From positions 1-64,000 of the forward strand of contig NZ_QKWJ01000031.1 in the NCBI RefSeq assembly GCF_003353055.1: a DNA stretch of 64,000 bases, written 5' to 3'. Positions 8,510-19,628 of the stretch are shown piece by piece. Numbering within the stretch: position 1 is the stretch's first letter; the number at the start of each line of letters is the position of its first letter. The stretch comes from Cupriavidus lacunae (GTDB taxonomy: Bacteria; Pseudomonadota; Gammaproteobacteria; Burkholderiales; Burkholderiaceae). The translations under genes were made by a program, and so were the position numbers. The notes beneath the pieces were generated by a model. It saw only the letters and a list, made by a program, of their open reading frames with translations. It was not told the origin of the DNA and made no database searches.

Positions 8510-11500
8510 TCAGTGCTGGTGCACCGTCTCGCCCGGCGCCTTGTCCGGCAGCCTGTTGCCTTCGGCATCGATCTGCAACGGCCCGGTGCCGGAGAAGCGG
8601 TCCAGCGCCAGGTAGATCACCGGCGTGATGAACAGCGTGATCACCTGCGAAAACAGCAGGCCGCCGACCACGGCCAGGCCCAGCGGCTGGCGCAGCTCAG
8701 CGCCGGCACCCAGGCCCAGCGCCAATGGCAGCGCGCCCATCACCGCGGCGAAGGTCGTCATCATGATCGGCCGGAAGCGCAGCAGGCACGCCTGCCGGAT
8801 CGCCCTGGCGGGCGTCATGCCCTGCTCGCGCTGTGCCGCCAGCGCGAAGTCGATCATCATGATCGCGTTCTTCTTGACGATGCCGATCAGCATCAGCACG
8901 CCGATCACCGCGATCAGCGACAGCTCGACATTGAAGATAAACAGCGTCAGCAATGCGCCCACGGCGGCCGAGGGCAAGCCCGCCAGGATAGTCAGCGGGT
9001 GGATGTAGCTTTCATACAGCACGCCCAGCAGCGTGTAGATCACCGCGATGGCCGCCACCAGCAGCACGATCTGTGTGGCCTGCGACGACTGGAACACCGC
9101 CGCGTCGCCGCCCCAGCTGGTGAAGATCGAGGTCGGCATGGCGATCTCCTGCCGGTAGCGGTCGATGCGCGCGGAAGCATCGCCCAGCGCCGCGCCCGGT
9201 GCCAGGTTGAACGACACCGTCACCGAAGGCAGCTGCCCCTGGTGGTTGACGGCGATCGGCCCGACCCGGCGCTCGGTGGTGGCGAAGGCCGAGACCGGCA
9301 CCATCTGGCCGGTCTTGCTGCGCACATAGAGCTTGGAGAACGCGCTTTCGTCGGTGCGGTCTACATCGGCCGCCTGCAGGATCACGTAGTAGTTGTCGAT
9401 CGGCGTATAGATGGTCGACACCTGCCGCTCGCCGAAGGCCGAGTACAGCGCGGTGCGCACGTCCTGCATCTGCACGCCCAGCGCATTGGCCTTGTCGCGG
9501 TCGATGGTCAGCTGCGCCTCCAGCCCGGACTGCTGCGAATCGCTGGTGACGTCGCGGAAGACGGCATCGGCGCGCATCTTCGCCATCAGCCGGTCGGAGA
9601 ATTCCTGCAGCTGGCCCGCCTTCACGCTCTGCAGCGTGTACTGGTAGCGGCTCTTGCTCTGGCGCCCGCCCAAACGCAGGTTCTGCACCGGCGAGAAATA
9701 CACCGCCAGCCCCGGAATGCCAGCCACGTCCTTGCGCAGCGACTCCACCACCTTCGGCATCTTGGGCCGCTCGGCAAGCGGCTTGAGCTCGATAAACATG
9801 CGGCCGGTGTTGATGGCGGGCGAGGGGCCGCCGCCGATGGAAACCACCACGCTCTTCACCGCAGGATTGGCGCGCATGCGCTCGGCCGCATCGCGCAGCC
9901 GCGTCGCCATGGCATCGAAGGAAATATCCTGCGGGCCTTCCGCATTGACCTGGATCTGGCCGATGTCCTCTTCGGGGAAGAAGCCCTTGGGGATGGTCAC
10001 GAACAGCACCGCGGTCAGCACGAAGGTCAGGCCCGCGGCCACCAGCACGGTGCGCCGGTGCGCCAGGCACCAGTCCAGCCCGCGCGCATAGCGGTGCAGC
10101 GTGAACTCGAACAGGTTCTCGAACCACTGCGTGGAGCGCATGCCCAGGGTCTGCTTCTGCGCCACGGCCGCGGGCGCCGGATGGCCCGGCGCGTGGTCGC
10201 CATAGGCGTGGTGCGATTCATCCACTGGCACGTTCTCGGCCGACAGGAAGCGCGCGCACAGCATCGGGATCAGCGTCAGCGACACCAGCGCCGATACCAG
10301 GATCGCCAGCGACACCACCGCGGCAAATTCATGGAACAGCAGGCCGATCACGCCCGGCATGAAGAAGATCGGGATAAACACCGCCACCAGCGAGATCGAG
10401 ATCGACAGGATGGTGAAGCCCATTTCGCGCGAGCCCACCAGCGCGGCCTTGAGCGGCGCCACGCCTTCCTCGATATGGCGCACGATGTTCTCGAGCATGA
10501 CGATGGCGTCGTCCACCACCAGGCCCACCGCGAGCGTGATGGCCAGCAGCGAGACGTTGTCCAGGCTGTAGCCGAAGGCCTTCATCAGCGCCACCGTGCC
10601 GATCAGCGAGATCGGCAGCGACACGGTGGGGATCAGCGTGGCCGCGGCGCGGCGCAGGAACAGGAAGATCACCATCACCACCAGCGCCACCGTCAGCGCC
10701 AGCGTGAACTGCACGTCGTGGATCGATTCGCGGATCGAGTTGGAGCGGTCGTTGACCACCGCCACATTGACCGAGCCCGGCATCTGCGCGGTCAGGCGGG
10801 GCAGGGCGGCCTTGATGGCATCGACCACCGCCACGGTGTTGGCATCGGGCTGGCGCAGCACTGCCAGCACGATCGAGCGCTCGTTGTTGAGCCAGCTGCC
10901 GGTCTTGATGGTCTCGACGCTGTCCTCGACCTCGGCCACGTCCGACAGCCGCACCAGCGCGCCGCTGGGCTGGCTGGCGACGATGATATTGCGGAAGGCG
11001 TCGGCGCTGGTCAGCTGCCGGTTGGCCTGGATGGTCAGCGTCTGGCGCGCGCTGTCCAGCGTGCCCACCGGGGTGTTGGCGTTGGCGCGGTTCAGCGCCG
11101 TGGCCAGCTCGTCCAGCGTGAGCCCGCGCGCGGCCAGCGCATCCGGGTGCGCGCGCACCCGCACCGCAAAGCGCTTCTGCCCGAAGACCTGCACCTGCGC
11201 CACGCCCGGCAGTGTGGCCAGCGTGGGCGAGATCAGGTTGTCGCCAAAGGCGTTCAGGTCCGCCAGGCTCATCGCCGGCGAGTTGATCGCCAGCAGCAGC
11301 ACCGGCGCATCGGCCGGGTTGACCTTGCGGTACGACGGCGGCACCGTCATCTCGATCGGCAGCGAACGCTGCGCGCGGAACAGCGCCGCCTGCACGTCCA
11401 CGGCGGCGGCGTCGATATCGCGGTCGTTGTTGAATTCGATAGTGATGCTGGAATTGCCGAGCGTGTTCGACGAGCTGATCACCGACACGCCCGGGATCGT

Positions 11501-11716
11501 CGCGAACTGCTTTTCCAGCTGCGTCGCCACCGACGCCGCCATGGTCTCGGGGCTGGCCCCGGGCAGGGTCGCGGTGACCTGGATCACCGGCGAGTTGAAG
11601 CTGGGCAGCGCGGCAATGGGGATGGTCGGGTACAGCACGATGCCGGTGACCACCACGGCCAGGCACAGCAGCACCGTCATCACCGGACGGCGGATGCAGA
11701 GTTCCGAGAGCGTCAT
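8510..11716 (-). CDS. RND (HAE1-type) efflux pump subunit, MdtC/MuxC-like
   Basis: A 1068-residue inner-membrane proton/drug antiporter of the AcrB/MdtB/MdtC class. Seen: N-terminal ELCIRRPVMTVLLCLAVVV helix, porter-domain repeats, and the proton-relay motif GLVVDDAIVMLENI at about 400-413 with the twin Asp expected of RND pumps. The second helix bundle follows IPKGFFPEEDIGQI near 560. Sequence style is closest to MdtC/MuxC multidrug pumps. The ATG follows the stop of the upstream membrane-fusion gene by 3 bases, so the two are coupled. No outer-membrane factor gene follows, so it probably borrows a TolC/OprM-like channel encoded elsewhere. Exact substrates cannot be read from sequence. Confidence 0.92.
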   Translation of the reverse strand: MTLSELCIRRPVMTVLLCLAVVVTGIVLYPTIPIAALPSFNSPVIQVTATLPGASPETMAASVATQLEKQFATIPGVSVISSSNTLGNSSITIEFNNDRDIDAAAVDVQAALFRAQRSLPIEMTVPPSYRKVNPADAPVLLLAINSPAMSLADLNAFGDNLISPTLATLPGVAQVQVFGQKRFAVRVRAHPDALAARGLTLDELATALNRANANTPVGTLDSARQTLTIQANRQLTSADAFRNIIVASQPSGALVRLSDVAEVEDSVETIKTGSWLNNERSIVLAVLRQPDANTVAVVDAIKAALPRLTAQMPGSVNVAVVNDRSNSIRESIHDVQFTLALTVALVVMVIFLFLRRAAATLIPTVSLPISLIGTVALMKAFGYSLDNVSLLAITLAVGLVVDDAIVMLENIVRHIEEGVAPLKAALVGSREMGFTILSISISLVAVFIPIFFMPGVIGLLFHEFAAVVSLAILVSALVSLTLIPMLCARFLSAENVPVDESHHAYGDHAPGHPAPAAVAQKQTLGMRSTQWFENLFEFTLHRYARGLDWCLAHRRTVLVAAGLTFVLTAVLFVTIPKGFFPEEDIGQIQVNAEGPQDISFDAMATRLRDAAERMRANPAVKSVVVSIGGGPSPAINTGRMFIELKPLAERPKMPKVVESLRKDVAGIPGLAVYFSPVQNLRLGGRQSKSRYQYTLQSVKAGQLQEFSDRLMAKMRADAVFRDVTSDSQQSGLEAQLTIDRDKANALGVQMQDVRTALYSAFGERQVSTIYTPIDNYYVILQAADVDRTDESAFSKLYVRSKTGQMVPVSAFATTERRVGPIAVNHQGQLPSVTVSFNLAPGAALGDASARIDRYRQEIAMPTSIFTSWGGDAAVFQSSQATQIVLLVAAIAVIYTLLGVLYESYIHPLTILAGLPSAAVGALLTLFIFNVELSLIAVIGVLMLIGIVKKNAIMMIDFALAAQREQGMTPARAIRQACLLRFRPIMMTTFAAVMGALPLALGLGAGAELRQPLGLAVVGGLLFSQVITLFITPVIYLALDRFSGTGPLQIDAEGNRLPDKAPGETVHQH

Positions 11717-11719
11717 GGC

Positions 11720-12958
11720 TCAGTGCCCCGCGGTGGCGGTGGCCGGGCGGGCGGCGGCGCCGGAGGCACCGACAGCCGGGGCTTCGCGCACCAGCGCGCC
11801 GGGGCGCAGGTTCTGCGTGCCTTCCACCACCACGCGGGCGCCGGCCTGCACGCCCTCGACCACGGCAGCGGTGGCGGTGGTGGTCACCACCTGCACCGGC
11901 ACGCGCGCGACCTTGCTGTCGGGCTGGACCACGTAGACGAAGCGGCCTTCGGGGCCGGTCACCACCGCCTGCGGCGGCACCGACAGCGCCCCCTTCAGGG
12001 TCTGCACCACAGCGCTGACGTTGGCGTAGGTACCCGGCCACAGGCGCTGCTCGTCATTGTCGAACTGCGCCTTGACGCGGATGGTGCCGTACTGCGGATC
12101 GACGGTGTTATCCACAAAGCTGATCTTGCCGGTCACCGGGGCCTTGCTGCCGTCGTTGGGCAGCGCGGTGACCTGCACCGGGCCGGCGCGCAGCGCCTCG
12201 CGCAGCGCGCCCAGCTGCCGCTCGGGCAGGGTGAAGGTCACGGCGATCGGCTGTACCTGGGCGATGATGACCATCGGCTGGGTGCTGTTGGGCAGCACCA
12301 GCGAGCCCGGGAAGGCATTGATCACGCCGGTGCGGCCGCTGATGGTGGCACGGATGGCGCCGTAGCTGACGGCCACGCGGCTGGCTTCGATGGCGGCCTG
12401 GTCGGCGCGCACGGTGGCGGCAAAGCCGTCGACCTTGGCCTGCGCGGTATCGAGCGCGCTCTTGGAGATGAAATTGCGCTGCACCAGCTCCTGGCTGCGC
12501 GCGAGCGTGCGGCGGGCATCGGCCAGGTCGGCCTGGTCGCGCAGCAACTGGGCCTGCGCCTTGGCCAGATTGGCCTCGTCCATGCGGGTATCGAGCGAGA
12601 ACAGCAGGTCGCCCGGCCTGACGGTCTGGCCTTCCTTGATATGGACGGTGCGCACGGTGCTGGACACCTGCGGACGCACCTCGACCGTGGACAGCGCCGT
12701 GACATTGCCGTTGGCCGAGACCTGCAGCGGCACGTCGCCCTGCTGCACGGCCACGGTGGACACCACCACCACCGCCGGCGGCTTGGGCGCCGGCCTGGGG
12801 GCCAGCCAGGTGCGCCAGGCAAGCCAGCCCAGGCCGGCAAGCACCAGCACCACGGCCACCATGACCCAAGGCGATACGCGGCCGCGCCCCGTTCCGGTGG
12901 CCGACCTCCAGTTGCTGTCGACGAAGCCCTTGGGCTGGTCGATCCTGTCAGATTTCAT
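11720..12958 (-). CDS. RND periplasmic membrane-fusion protein, MdtA-like
   Basis: A 412-residue HlyD/MdtA-type adaptor that links the RND pump to an outer-membrane channel. A membrane anchor at about 25-45 (WVMVAVVLVLAGLGWLAW) is followed by the lipoyl/barrel half-motif (VEVRPQVSSTVRTVHIKEGQ), a long hairpin (LAKAQAQLLRDQADLADARR), the second lipoyl half and the beta-barrel domain. The ATG at 12958 has AGAGGG about 9-10 bases upstream and is preferred over an in-frame start 12 codons earlier. First gene of the two-gene efflux operon. A Pro/Ala-rich tail ends the protein. Confidence 0.92.
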   Translation of the reverse strand: MKSDRIDQPKGFVDSNWRSATGTGRGRVSPWVMVAVVLVLAGLGWLAWRTWLAPRPAPKPPAVVVVSTVAVQQGDVPLQVSANGNVTALSTVEVRPQVSSTVRTVHIKEGQTVRPGDLLFSLDTRMDEANLAKAQAQLLRDQADLADARRTLARSQELVQRNFISKSALDTAQAKVDGFAATVRADQAAIEASRVAVSYGAIRATISGRTGVINAFPGSLVLPNSTQPMVIIAQVQPIAVTFTLPERQLGALREALRAGPVQVTALPNDGSKAPVTGKISFVDNTVDPQYGTIRVKAQFDNDEQRLWPGTYANVSAVVQTLKGALSVPPQAVVTGPEGRFVYVVQPDSKVARVPVQVVTTTATAAVVEGVQAGARVVVEGTQNLRPGALVREAPAVGASGAAARPATATAGH

Positions 12959-13218
12959 ATTGTGTGGACCCTCTGCACCGCGTCTTCGCGCCACTCCCCG
13001 TGATCCGCCCGGCTTGTTATGCCCAGATGTTGCCGGTGCGTGTCGCGCAAAGCCTCTACTAGTACCGCGCTTCGCCCGCCGGAGCCAGCGCCGCGTATTA
13101 CAGTCCGTTACAGGGGTGCAAGGGTCTGGTAATGGCCGGCGCCGGCAAACGCCGCCCGGGCCACAGGGGAGGCCGGAGATGTGTGTAGCGGGGCGCTTGT
13201 ATGATTAGACAAACATTA

Positions 13219-13857
13219 TCAGAAAAGCTGCCGCCGGCCATCGCGGCGCCACTGATTGACGCTGTCGACCGACAGTTTGCGTGGCCCGGCCTGCACAATC
13301 ACAGCATCGCCGGCGCGCACTTCCCCCTTGAGCACCACGCTGAGATAGACCCCGGAGTAGCCGCTTTCGACCATGTCGCGCACCGCGTGGCGGTAGCCCA
13401 GCGCGGCGTTGAACTTGTAGCAGGGCTGGCGCGGCGACTCCACGCGCAGCAGGGCCGTCCCCACGCGCACCAGGTCGCCGATCCAGAGCTCGGATTCGAG
13501 CAGGCCTTCCAGGGTCAGGTTCTCGCCCATGGTGCCATAGGGCAGCGGCGGGCCTGACTCAGGCTGCGCGCAGGCGCGGCGGCGCGCGTTCCACCAGGCG
13601 TAATGCTCGGACGGGTAGGCATAGACCGCCTTGTCCAGGCCGCCGTGCACGGTCAGGTCGCCCTGCTCGTCGCCGGCCAGGCCCAGCGGCTGCACCTGCA
13701 CCCGCAGCGGATGCAGCAGCGTGCTGACCGGGTGCTTGCGGATGCCCGACAGCACCACCGCCTCGGTGCCCGCCCCGGCCACCACCAGCGGGATGGCCTT
13801 GCCTAGGCTGACCGCCAGCACACGCGCAAGGCCCGGCCAAGGTCTGGAATCGCTCAC
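13219..13857 (-). CDS. MOSC domain protein, YiiM-like
   Basis: A 212-residue MOSC-domain protein resembling YiiM, which reduces N-hydroxylated bases and related substrates with a molybdenum cofactor. Family features seen are VQPLGLAGDEQGDLTVHGG at about 54-72, YPSEHYAWW, GENLTLEGL and RQPCYKFN, whose Cys is the likely molybdenum ligand. C-terminal YiiM-type extension present (VYLSVVLKGEVRAGD). It is monocistronic on the minus strand. Its upstream region is occupied by a 12-bp-phased DnaA-box-like array (13878-13945), which may affect its expression. Confidence 0.85.
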   Translation of the reverse strand: MSDSRPWPGLARVLAVSLGKAIPLVVAGAGTEAVVLSGIRKHPVSTLLHPLRVQVQPLGLAGDEQGDLTVHGGLDKAVYAYPSEHYAWWNARRRACAQPESGPPLPYGTMGENLTLEGLLESELWIGDLVRVGTALLRVESPRQPCYKFNAALGYRHAVRDMVESGYSGVYLSVVLKGEVRAGDAVIVQAGPRKLSVDSVNQWRRDGRRQLF

Positions 13858-13877
13858 GTGGGCCCCCGCTTCGTGGT

Positions 13878-13945
13878 TGTGGAAAAAGCTGTGGATAAGC
13901 TGCGGATATCCCTGAGGATAAGGTGGCGGATAACCCTGTGGGCAA
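13878..13945 (-). repeat. 12-bp-phased array of DnaA-box-like 9-mers
   Basis: Six copies related to TGTGGATAA (complement TTATCCACA, the DnaA box) start at 13878, 13890, 13901, 13913, 13925 and 13937, spaced 12, 11, 12, 12 and 12 bp. The copy at 13890 is a perfect box; the others are TGTGGAAAA, TGCGGATAT, TGAGGATAA, GGCGGATAA and TGTGGGCAA. The array is intergenic, just upstream of the MOSC start at 13857 and downstream of the MFS gene stop at 14021. Function unknown: DnaA binding, DnaA titration or promoter control are inferences. Confidence 0.7.
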
Positions 13946-14020
13946 GTGCTTGGTGCGGTTCGTCACAAGGCGCCCGGCGGCGGCGAGACAGGGGAGGGCG
14001 GTGCCAGTTTCAGCCCTGCA

Positions 14021-15193
14021 TCACACCTGCTGGGCCGCCTGCGGCCGCTGCCACTGGCAGCCCAGCATGCGGGCGCGCTGCGACACCACCAGCGCCGCCA
14101 GCATCAGCGCCGCCGCGCCCCAGTGCAGCGTATCGGGTCCGGCCAGCGTATAGATGGCGGCGCCGCCCATGGCGCCGGCGGCCTGGCCCAGGTAGATCGA
14201 TGAAGAATTCAGCGAGATCGAGACTGAAGCCCGCTCCGGCGCCAGCAGCACCAGCCGCGCCTGCTGCGCGCTGTTGGTGGCAAACCCGCCCACGCCCCAC
14301 AGCATGAACAGCGGCACCAGCGCCACGCCGCCCAGCCCGGCCAGCGGCCACAGCACCATGGCCGTGATCGAGGTCAGCAGCGTGACCTGCACGATCCGGC
14401 TGGGCGTGACCCGGTCCATGCGCGACGCCGCCATGGCATTGCCGAACACCCCGCAGGCGCCGTAGGCCAGGAACATCAGGCTGAGCGCGCCGCCGCTGAT
14501 GCCGTAGACGTCGCGCATCAGCGGTGCGATATAGGTATACAGCGTGAACATGCCGGCCGAAGAGATCATGGTGGTCAGCACCACCAGCATGAGCGGCTTG
14601 TGGCGCAGCACCGCGCCCCAGGCCTCGCGCCCGGCCGGCGGCACCATCAGCCCGCGCGGCAGCGCACGCCAGACCGCCGCCGACACCAGCAGCGCCATGA
14701 CGCCGACCAGGGCCATGCTCACGCGCCACCCCATCGTGCTGGAAATCCATGTGCCCAGCGGCACGCCCACCACGCTGGCGATGCTCCAGCCCAGGAACAC
14801 GAAGCTGATGGCGCGCCCGCGGGTCTGCGCATTGACCAGCAGTGGCAGCGTGGCCGCGGTCTGGGGCGTATAGATGGCCGCGCCGATCGCGGTCAGGAAG
14901 CGGATTGCCATCAGCGCCGCAAAGCTCGGCGCGAAGGCTGCGGCCAGGTGCATCACCCCATAGACCAGCAGCGAACCGGTCAGCAGCAGCCGGCGGTCGA
15001 TGCGCGAGCCCAGCGTGGCGAACAGCGGGGCGCCGATGCAGGTGGCCAGCGCGAAGAGCGAGATCAGCTGCCCGGCGCTGGCCGCGCCCAGCCCGAAATC
15101 GCCGGCAATGTCGTTCAACATGCCGGTAACGATCATCGCACCGGTGCCGATGACGAAATTGCCGACGCAGAGCGTCACAAGCCTGGGGTCCAT
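14021..15193 (-). CDS. MFS transporter (DHA1/AraJ-like efflux permease)
   Basis: A 390-residue major facilitator with about 12 membrane segments. The first half carries the loop 2-3 signature in GSRIDRRLLLTGSLLVYG and AAIYTPQTAATLPLLVN; the second starts around LRHKPLMLVVLTTMISSAG. Overall style is that of AraJ/CmlA-type sugar or drug efflux permeases. Substrate unknown. Stands alone on the minus strand between the D-2-hydroxyacid dehydrogenase gene and the MOSC gene, which are on the same strand but separated by gaps of over 150 bp. Confidence 0.88.
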   Translation of the reverse strand: MDPRLVTLCVGNFVIGTGAMIVTGMLNDIAGDFGLGAASAGQLISLFALATCIGAPLFATLGSRIDRRLLLTGSLLVYGVMHLAAAFAPSFAALMAIRFLTAIGAAIYTPQTAATLPLLVNAQTRGRAISFVFLGWSIASVVGVPLGTWISSTMGWRVSMALVGVMALLVSAAVWRALPRGLMVPPAGREAWGAVLRHKPLMLVVLTTMISSAGMFTLYTYIAPLMRDVYGISGGALSLMFLAYGACGVFGNAMAASRMDRVTPSRIVQVTLLTSITAMVLWPLAGLGGVALVPLFMLWGVGGFATNSAQQARLVLLAPERASVSISLNSSSIYLGQAAGAMGGAAIYTLAGPDTLHWGAAALMLAALVVSQRARMLGCQWQRPQAAQQV

Positions 15194-15354
15194 GCCGGCC
15201 TTGGGAGAGGGGGCGGCGCGCGGGGCGCCTTGTTATTGTCTGCCGCGGGCCATTGCGGCCGGGCGGTAAGGGAAGTCCCGAGTGTAGCGGGTTCGTGGAA
15301 ATCGCGTTCGCGGGGGGATCTGCGCCAGCCGCAGCCAACGCCGTTTGAGCCAGG

Positions 15355-15384
15355 CTCCCCTCGCCCGCTTGCGGGAGAGGGGAG
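15355..15384. repeat. REP-like inverted repeat
   Basis: ctcccctcgcccgc and gcgggagaggggag form an imperfect stem with a tt loop. It is intergenic between two minus-strand genes. A one-armed relative is seen near 126-150. Dispersed palindromes of this style are common in Cupriavidus-type genomes; it may also act as a weak terminator after the dehydrogenase gene. Confidence 0.5.
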
Positions 15385-15409
15385 AAAACCGGGCGGCCGG
15401 AGAAAGCCC

Positions 15410-16435
15410 TCAGCGCGTCAGCACCGGCGCCAGCGCCTTCGGATTGACGATGCAGTCATGCTTGCCGTCCAGCACGTCCAGGATGTTCTGGAACGCGGTG
15501 CGGAAATACAGCTCGTAGCTGTCGCGCTCCACGTAGCCCAGGTGCGGCGTGCAGATGCAGTTTTCCATGCGCAGCAGCGCGTGGCCCTGCAGGATCGGCT
15601 CGGACTCGAACACGTCGATCGCCGCCATGCCCGGGCGGCCCCGGTTCAGCGCGCTGACCAGCGCGTTCTCTTCCAGCAGCTCGGCGCGGCTGGTATTGAC
15701 GAACAGCGCGGTGGGCTTCATCCGGGTCAGATCGGACTGCTTGACGATGCCGCGGGTGTCGTCGTTCAGGCGCAGGTGCAGGGACAGCACATCGCTGTCC
15801 GTAAACAGTTGCTCCTTCGACTCCGCCACGCCCAGGCCATCGGCGCGCGCGCCTTCCAGCGACGCTTCGCGGCCCCAGACCAGCACCTTCATGCCGAAAG
15901 CGCGGCCATAGCCGGCCAGCAGCCGGCCGATCTTGCCGTAGCCCCAGATCCCGAGCGTCTGGCCGCGCAGCACCTGGCCCAGGCCGAAATTGGGCGGCAT
16001 CGTCGTCGATTTCAGCCCGGACTGCTGCCAGGCGCCGTGCTTCAGGCTGGCCACGTACTGCGGAATGCGGCGCTGGGCGGCCATGATCAGCGCCCAGGTC
16101 AGTTCGGCCGGGGCCACCGGCGAACCCACGCCTTCGAGCACGGCCACGCCACGGTCGGTGCAGGCCTCCAGGTCGATATGGCTGCCGGGACCGGCGCCGA
16201 CCCGGCCGGTCTGGCTGATCAGCTTGAGCTTGGGCAGTTTTTCCAGCAGTTGCCGGGTGATGCGGGTGCGTTCGCGGATCAGCACCACGGCTTCCACGTC
16301 TGACAGGCGCGCGGCCAGCTGGCCCACGCCCTTGACGGTATTGTTGAACACCTTGACGTCGTGCCCTTCCAGCAGGCTGAAGCAAGGCAGCTTGCGCACG
16401 GCATCCTGGTAATCGTCGAGTACGGCAATCTTCAT
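15410..16435 (-). CDS. D-2-hydroxyacid dehydrogenase family protein
   Basis: A 341-residue NAD(P)-dependent 2-hydroxyacid dehydrogenase (SerA/GyaR superfamily). The NAD-binding loop is LGIWGYGKIGRLLAGYG (about 150-165). The catalytic Arg-Glu-His set can be placed at NTSRAELL, DVFESEP and CTPHLGYVE. The ATG at 16435 has CAGGG a few bases upstream; an in-frame TTG two codons earlier is less likely. Natural substrate is unknown; the family includes phosphoglycerate, glyoxylate and lactate dehydrogenases. Single gene on the minus strand, diverging from pckG. Confidence 0.88.
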   Translation of the reverse strand: MKIAVLDDYQDAVRKLPCFSLLEGHDVKVFNNTVKGVGQLAARLSDVEAVVLIRERTRITRQLLEKLPKLKLISQTGRVGAGPGSHIDLEACTDRGVAVLEGVGSPVAPAELTWALIMAAQRRIPQYVASLKHGAWQQSGLKSTTMPPNFGLGQVLRGQTLGIWGYGKIGRLLAGYGRAFGMKVLVWGREASLEGARADGLGVAESKEQLFTDSDVLSLHLRLNDDTRGIVKQSDLTRMKPTALFVNTSRAELLEENALVSALNRGRPGMAAIDVFESEPILQGHALLRMENCICTPHLGYVERDSYELYFRTAFQNILDVLDGKHDCIVNPKALAPVLTR

Positions 16436-16955
16436 CGGCAACCCTGGTTATCTTCGGGACGTTGTGCCGGTTGGTGCGCGCGCCCACTGAGCCGCGCGCC
16501 GGCCAACAGTATTGTTGTGAAACGTTGCGAACCCCGTGCCGGCGCACCGCAACACTGCCGCCGGGCGGCGCAAATGTCGCGCCAGCCGGCACCGGCGATT
16601 GTTGCGCAGCAAAAAACAGGGGGGTGCGCCAGTGGTATCCTTGCCCGTTCCGGTGCCGCCGCGGATTGTCGGTCGAGCTTCGCTCCCGTCACGCGGACGC
16701 CTCCGGACAAAGCCCGGCCAGCATGTGCAGGCACCCCTGCGCTGGCGAAGCGCAACTGTAGCGCAGCCGCAGGGACCGCCGCGACCTTTTGCATAAACGG
16801 GGCCGCCGCGGAGTTGTAACGGGATGTGACCATCCGGAGTTGACGCTCCGGATGTGACGATCCCATCCCGGGACGTATGGCGGACCATGGGCCACTGGCC
16901 AGGCTTTGAAAGGATTCCTTCCCTTCCTTCCCTTTACGAACCTGGAGTTTGCAGT
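16436..16955. other. Intergenic region between dehydrogenase gene and pckG
   Basis: 520 bp with no supported gene; several GC-driven frames cross it but have no family features. It should hold the divergent promoters for the dehydrogenase gene and pckG. The clearest signal is the symmetric element at 16823-16858, listed separately. A Shine-Dalgarno-like TGGAG lies 8 bases before the pckG start. Confidence 0.5.
16823..16858. promoter_or_regulatory. Inverted plus direct repeat upstream of pckG
   Basis: gatgtgac occurs at 16823 and again at 16851, and between them catccggag (16831-16839) is mirrored by ctccggatg (16846-16854). The element is about 100 bp before the pckG start, a good position for an operator or a leader hairpin. 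The regulator is unknown. Confidence 0.45.
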
Positions 16956-18812
<1,857 letters not shown>

Positions 18813-18838
18813 TTTCTTTCGTCCGCGCCTTGTGAAAG

Positions 18839-18870
18839 AACCCGCCTCTTCGGAGGTGGGTTTTTTTTGG
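18839..18870 (+). terminator. Rho-independent terminator of pckG
   Basis: The stem aacccgcctc / gaggtgggtt (one G-T pair) has a ttcg tetraloop and is followed by a run of T residues. It starts 27 bases after the pckG stop. Confidence 0.9.
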
Positions 18871-18950
18871 GGGCTGCCTGGGTAGTCGCTAGGCGGGTGG
18901 GTGTCGCGCTTGGCGGGCGTGGCTGCGCAGCCCCGCTGGTCAATCGCACC

Positions 18951-19628
18951 TTACCCCCCCTCACTATCCCCCAACGTCTCCACCGCATACTTCACCAGCC
19001 CGGCGCGCCCCTCGATCCCCAGCTTGCGCTTGAGGTTTAGCCGGTGCGTCTCGACCGTGCGCACCGACACCCCCAGCTGCGCCGCGATCTCCTTGTTGGC
19101 CAGGCCGCGCCCGATGCCGCGCAGGATATCGCGCTCGCGTGGCGTCAGCGCGTCCAGCGGGCCGGCCGCAGGGCTCTGCTCGGCCATGCCGCGGGCAATC
19201 CGGGCGCTGTAGAACACGCGCCCGGCCAGCACCGACTGGATCGCCGCCATCAGCTCGTCGGCCGGCGCATCCTTGAGCACATAGCCGCGCGCGCCCGCGC
19301 GCACCGCCTGCCGCACGTATTCCAGGTTGTCGTGCATCGACACGATCAGGACGGCCAGTTCGGGATAGCGGTCGTGCAAGGCCGCCGCCAGGGCAATGCC
19401 GCCCATGCCGCGCATGCCGATATCGGTAATGACCAGGTCAGGCAGCTCGGCGCTGGCGGCGCGGCCCAGCCATGCCAGCGCGGCTTCGCCGTCGTCGGCT
19501 TCGCCCACCACGCGCAGGCCGGGCTGCAGCGCCAGGTGCATGCGCATGCCGTCGCGCACCAGCGCGTGGTCGTCGATCAGCAATACGCGGGCGGGTACGT
19601 CGGTGGTGTCGGAAAAAAGCTGGGTCAT
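18951..19628 (-). CDS. NarL/LuxR-type response regulator
   Basis: A 225-residue response regulator. The receiver domain starts at VLLIDDHALVRDGM (about 13-26), the phospho-accepting Asp lies in VITDIGMRGMGG (about 62), and Lys in YVLKDAPADE. The C-terminal LuxR helix-turn-helix is LTPRERDILRGIGRGLANKE onwards. The start at 19628 overlaps the kinase stop by 4 bases, so both are translationally coupled. The pair diverges from cstA, suggesting that it controls that carbon-starvation/pyruvate transporter; the TACTACAC repeats between the kinase and cstA are candidate sites. Confidence 0.9.
   Translation of the reverse strand: MTQLFSDTTDVPARVLLIDDHALVRDGMRMHLALQPGLRVVGEADDGEAALAWLGRAASAELPDLVITDIGMRGMGGIALAAALHDRYPELAVLIVSMHDNLEYVRQAVRAGARGYVLKDAPADELMAAIQSVLAGRVFYSARIARGMAEQSPAAGPLDALTPRERDILRGIGRGLANKEIAAQLGVSVRTVETHRLNLKRKLGIEGRAGLVKYAVETLGDSEGG

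Noticed and set aside
8408..13003. A plus-strand open frame of about 1500 codons opposite the RND efflux operon
   Set aside because: It is open only because of high GC at codon position 3 of the real minus-strand genes. It is extremely His/Arg/Gln-rich with no domain, while the opposite strand encodes clear RND and membrane-fusion proteins.
15355..15384. A strong terminator of the dehydrogenase gene
   Set aside because: The stem is imperfect and lacks a T run; similar purine-rich sequence recurs near 126-150, so a dispersed repeat fits better.
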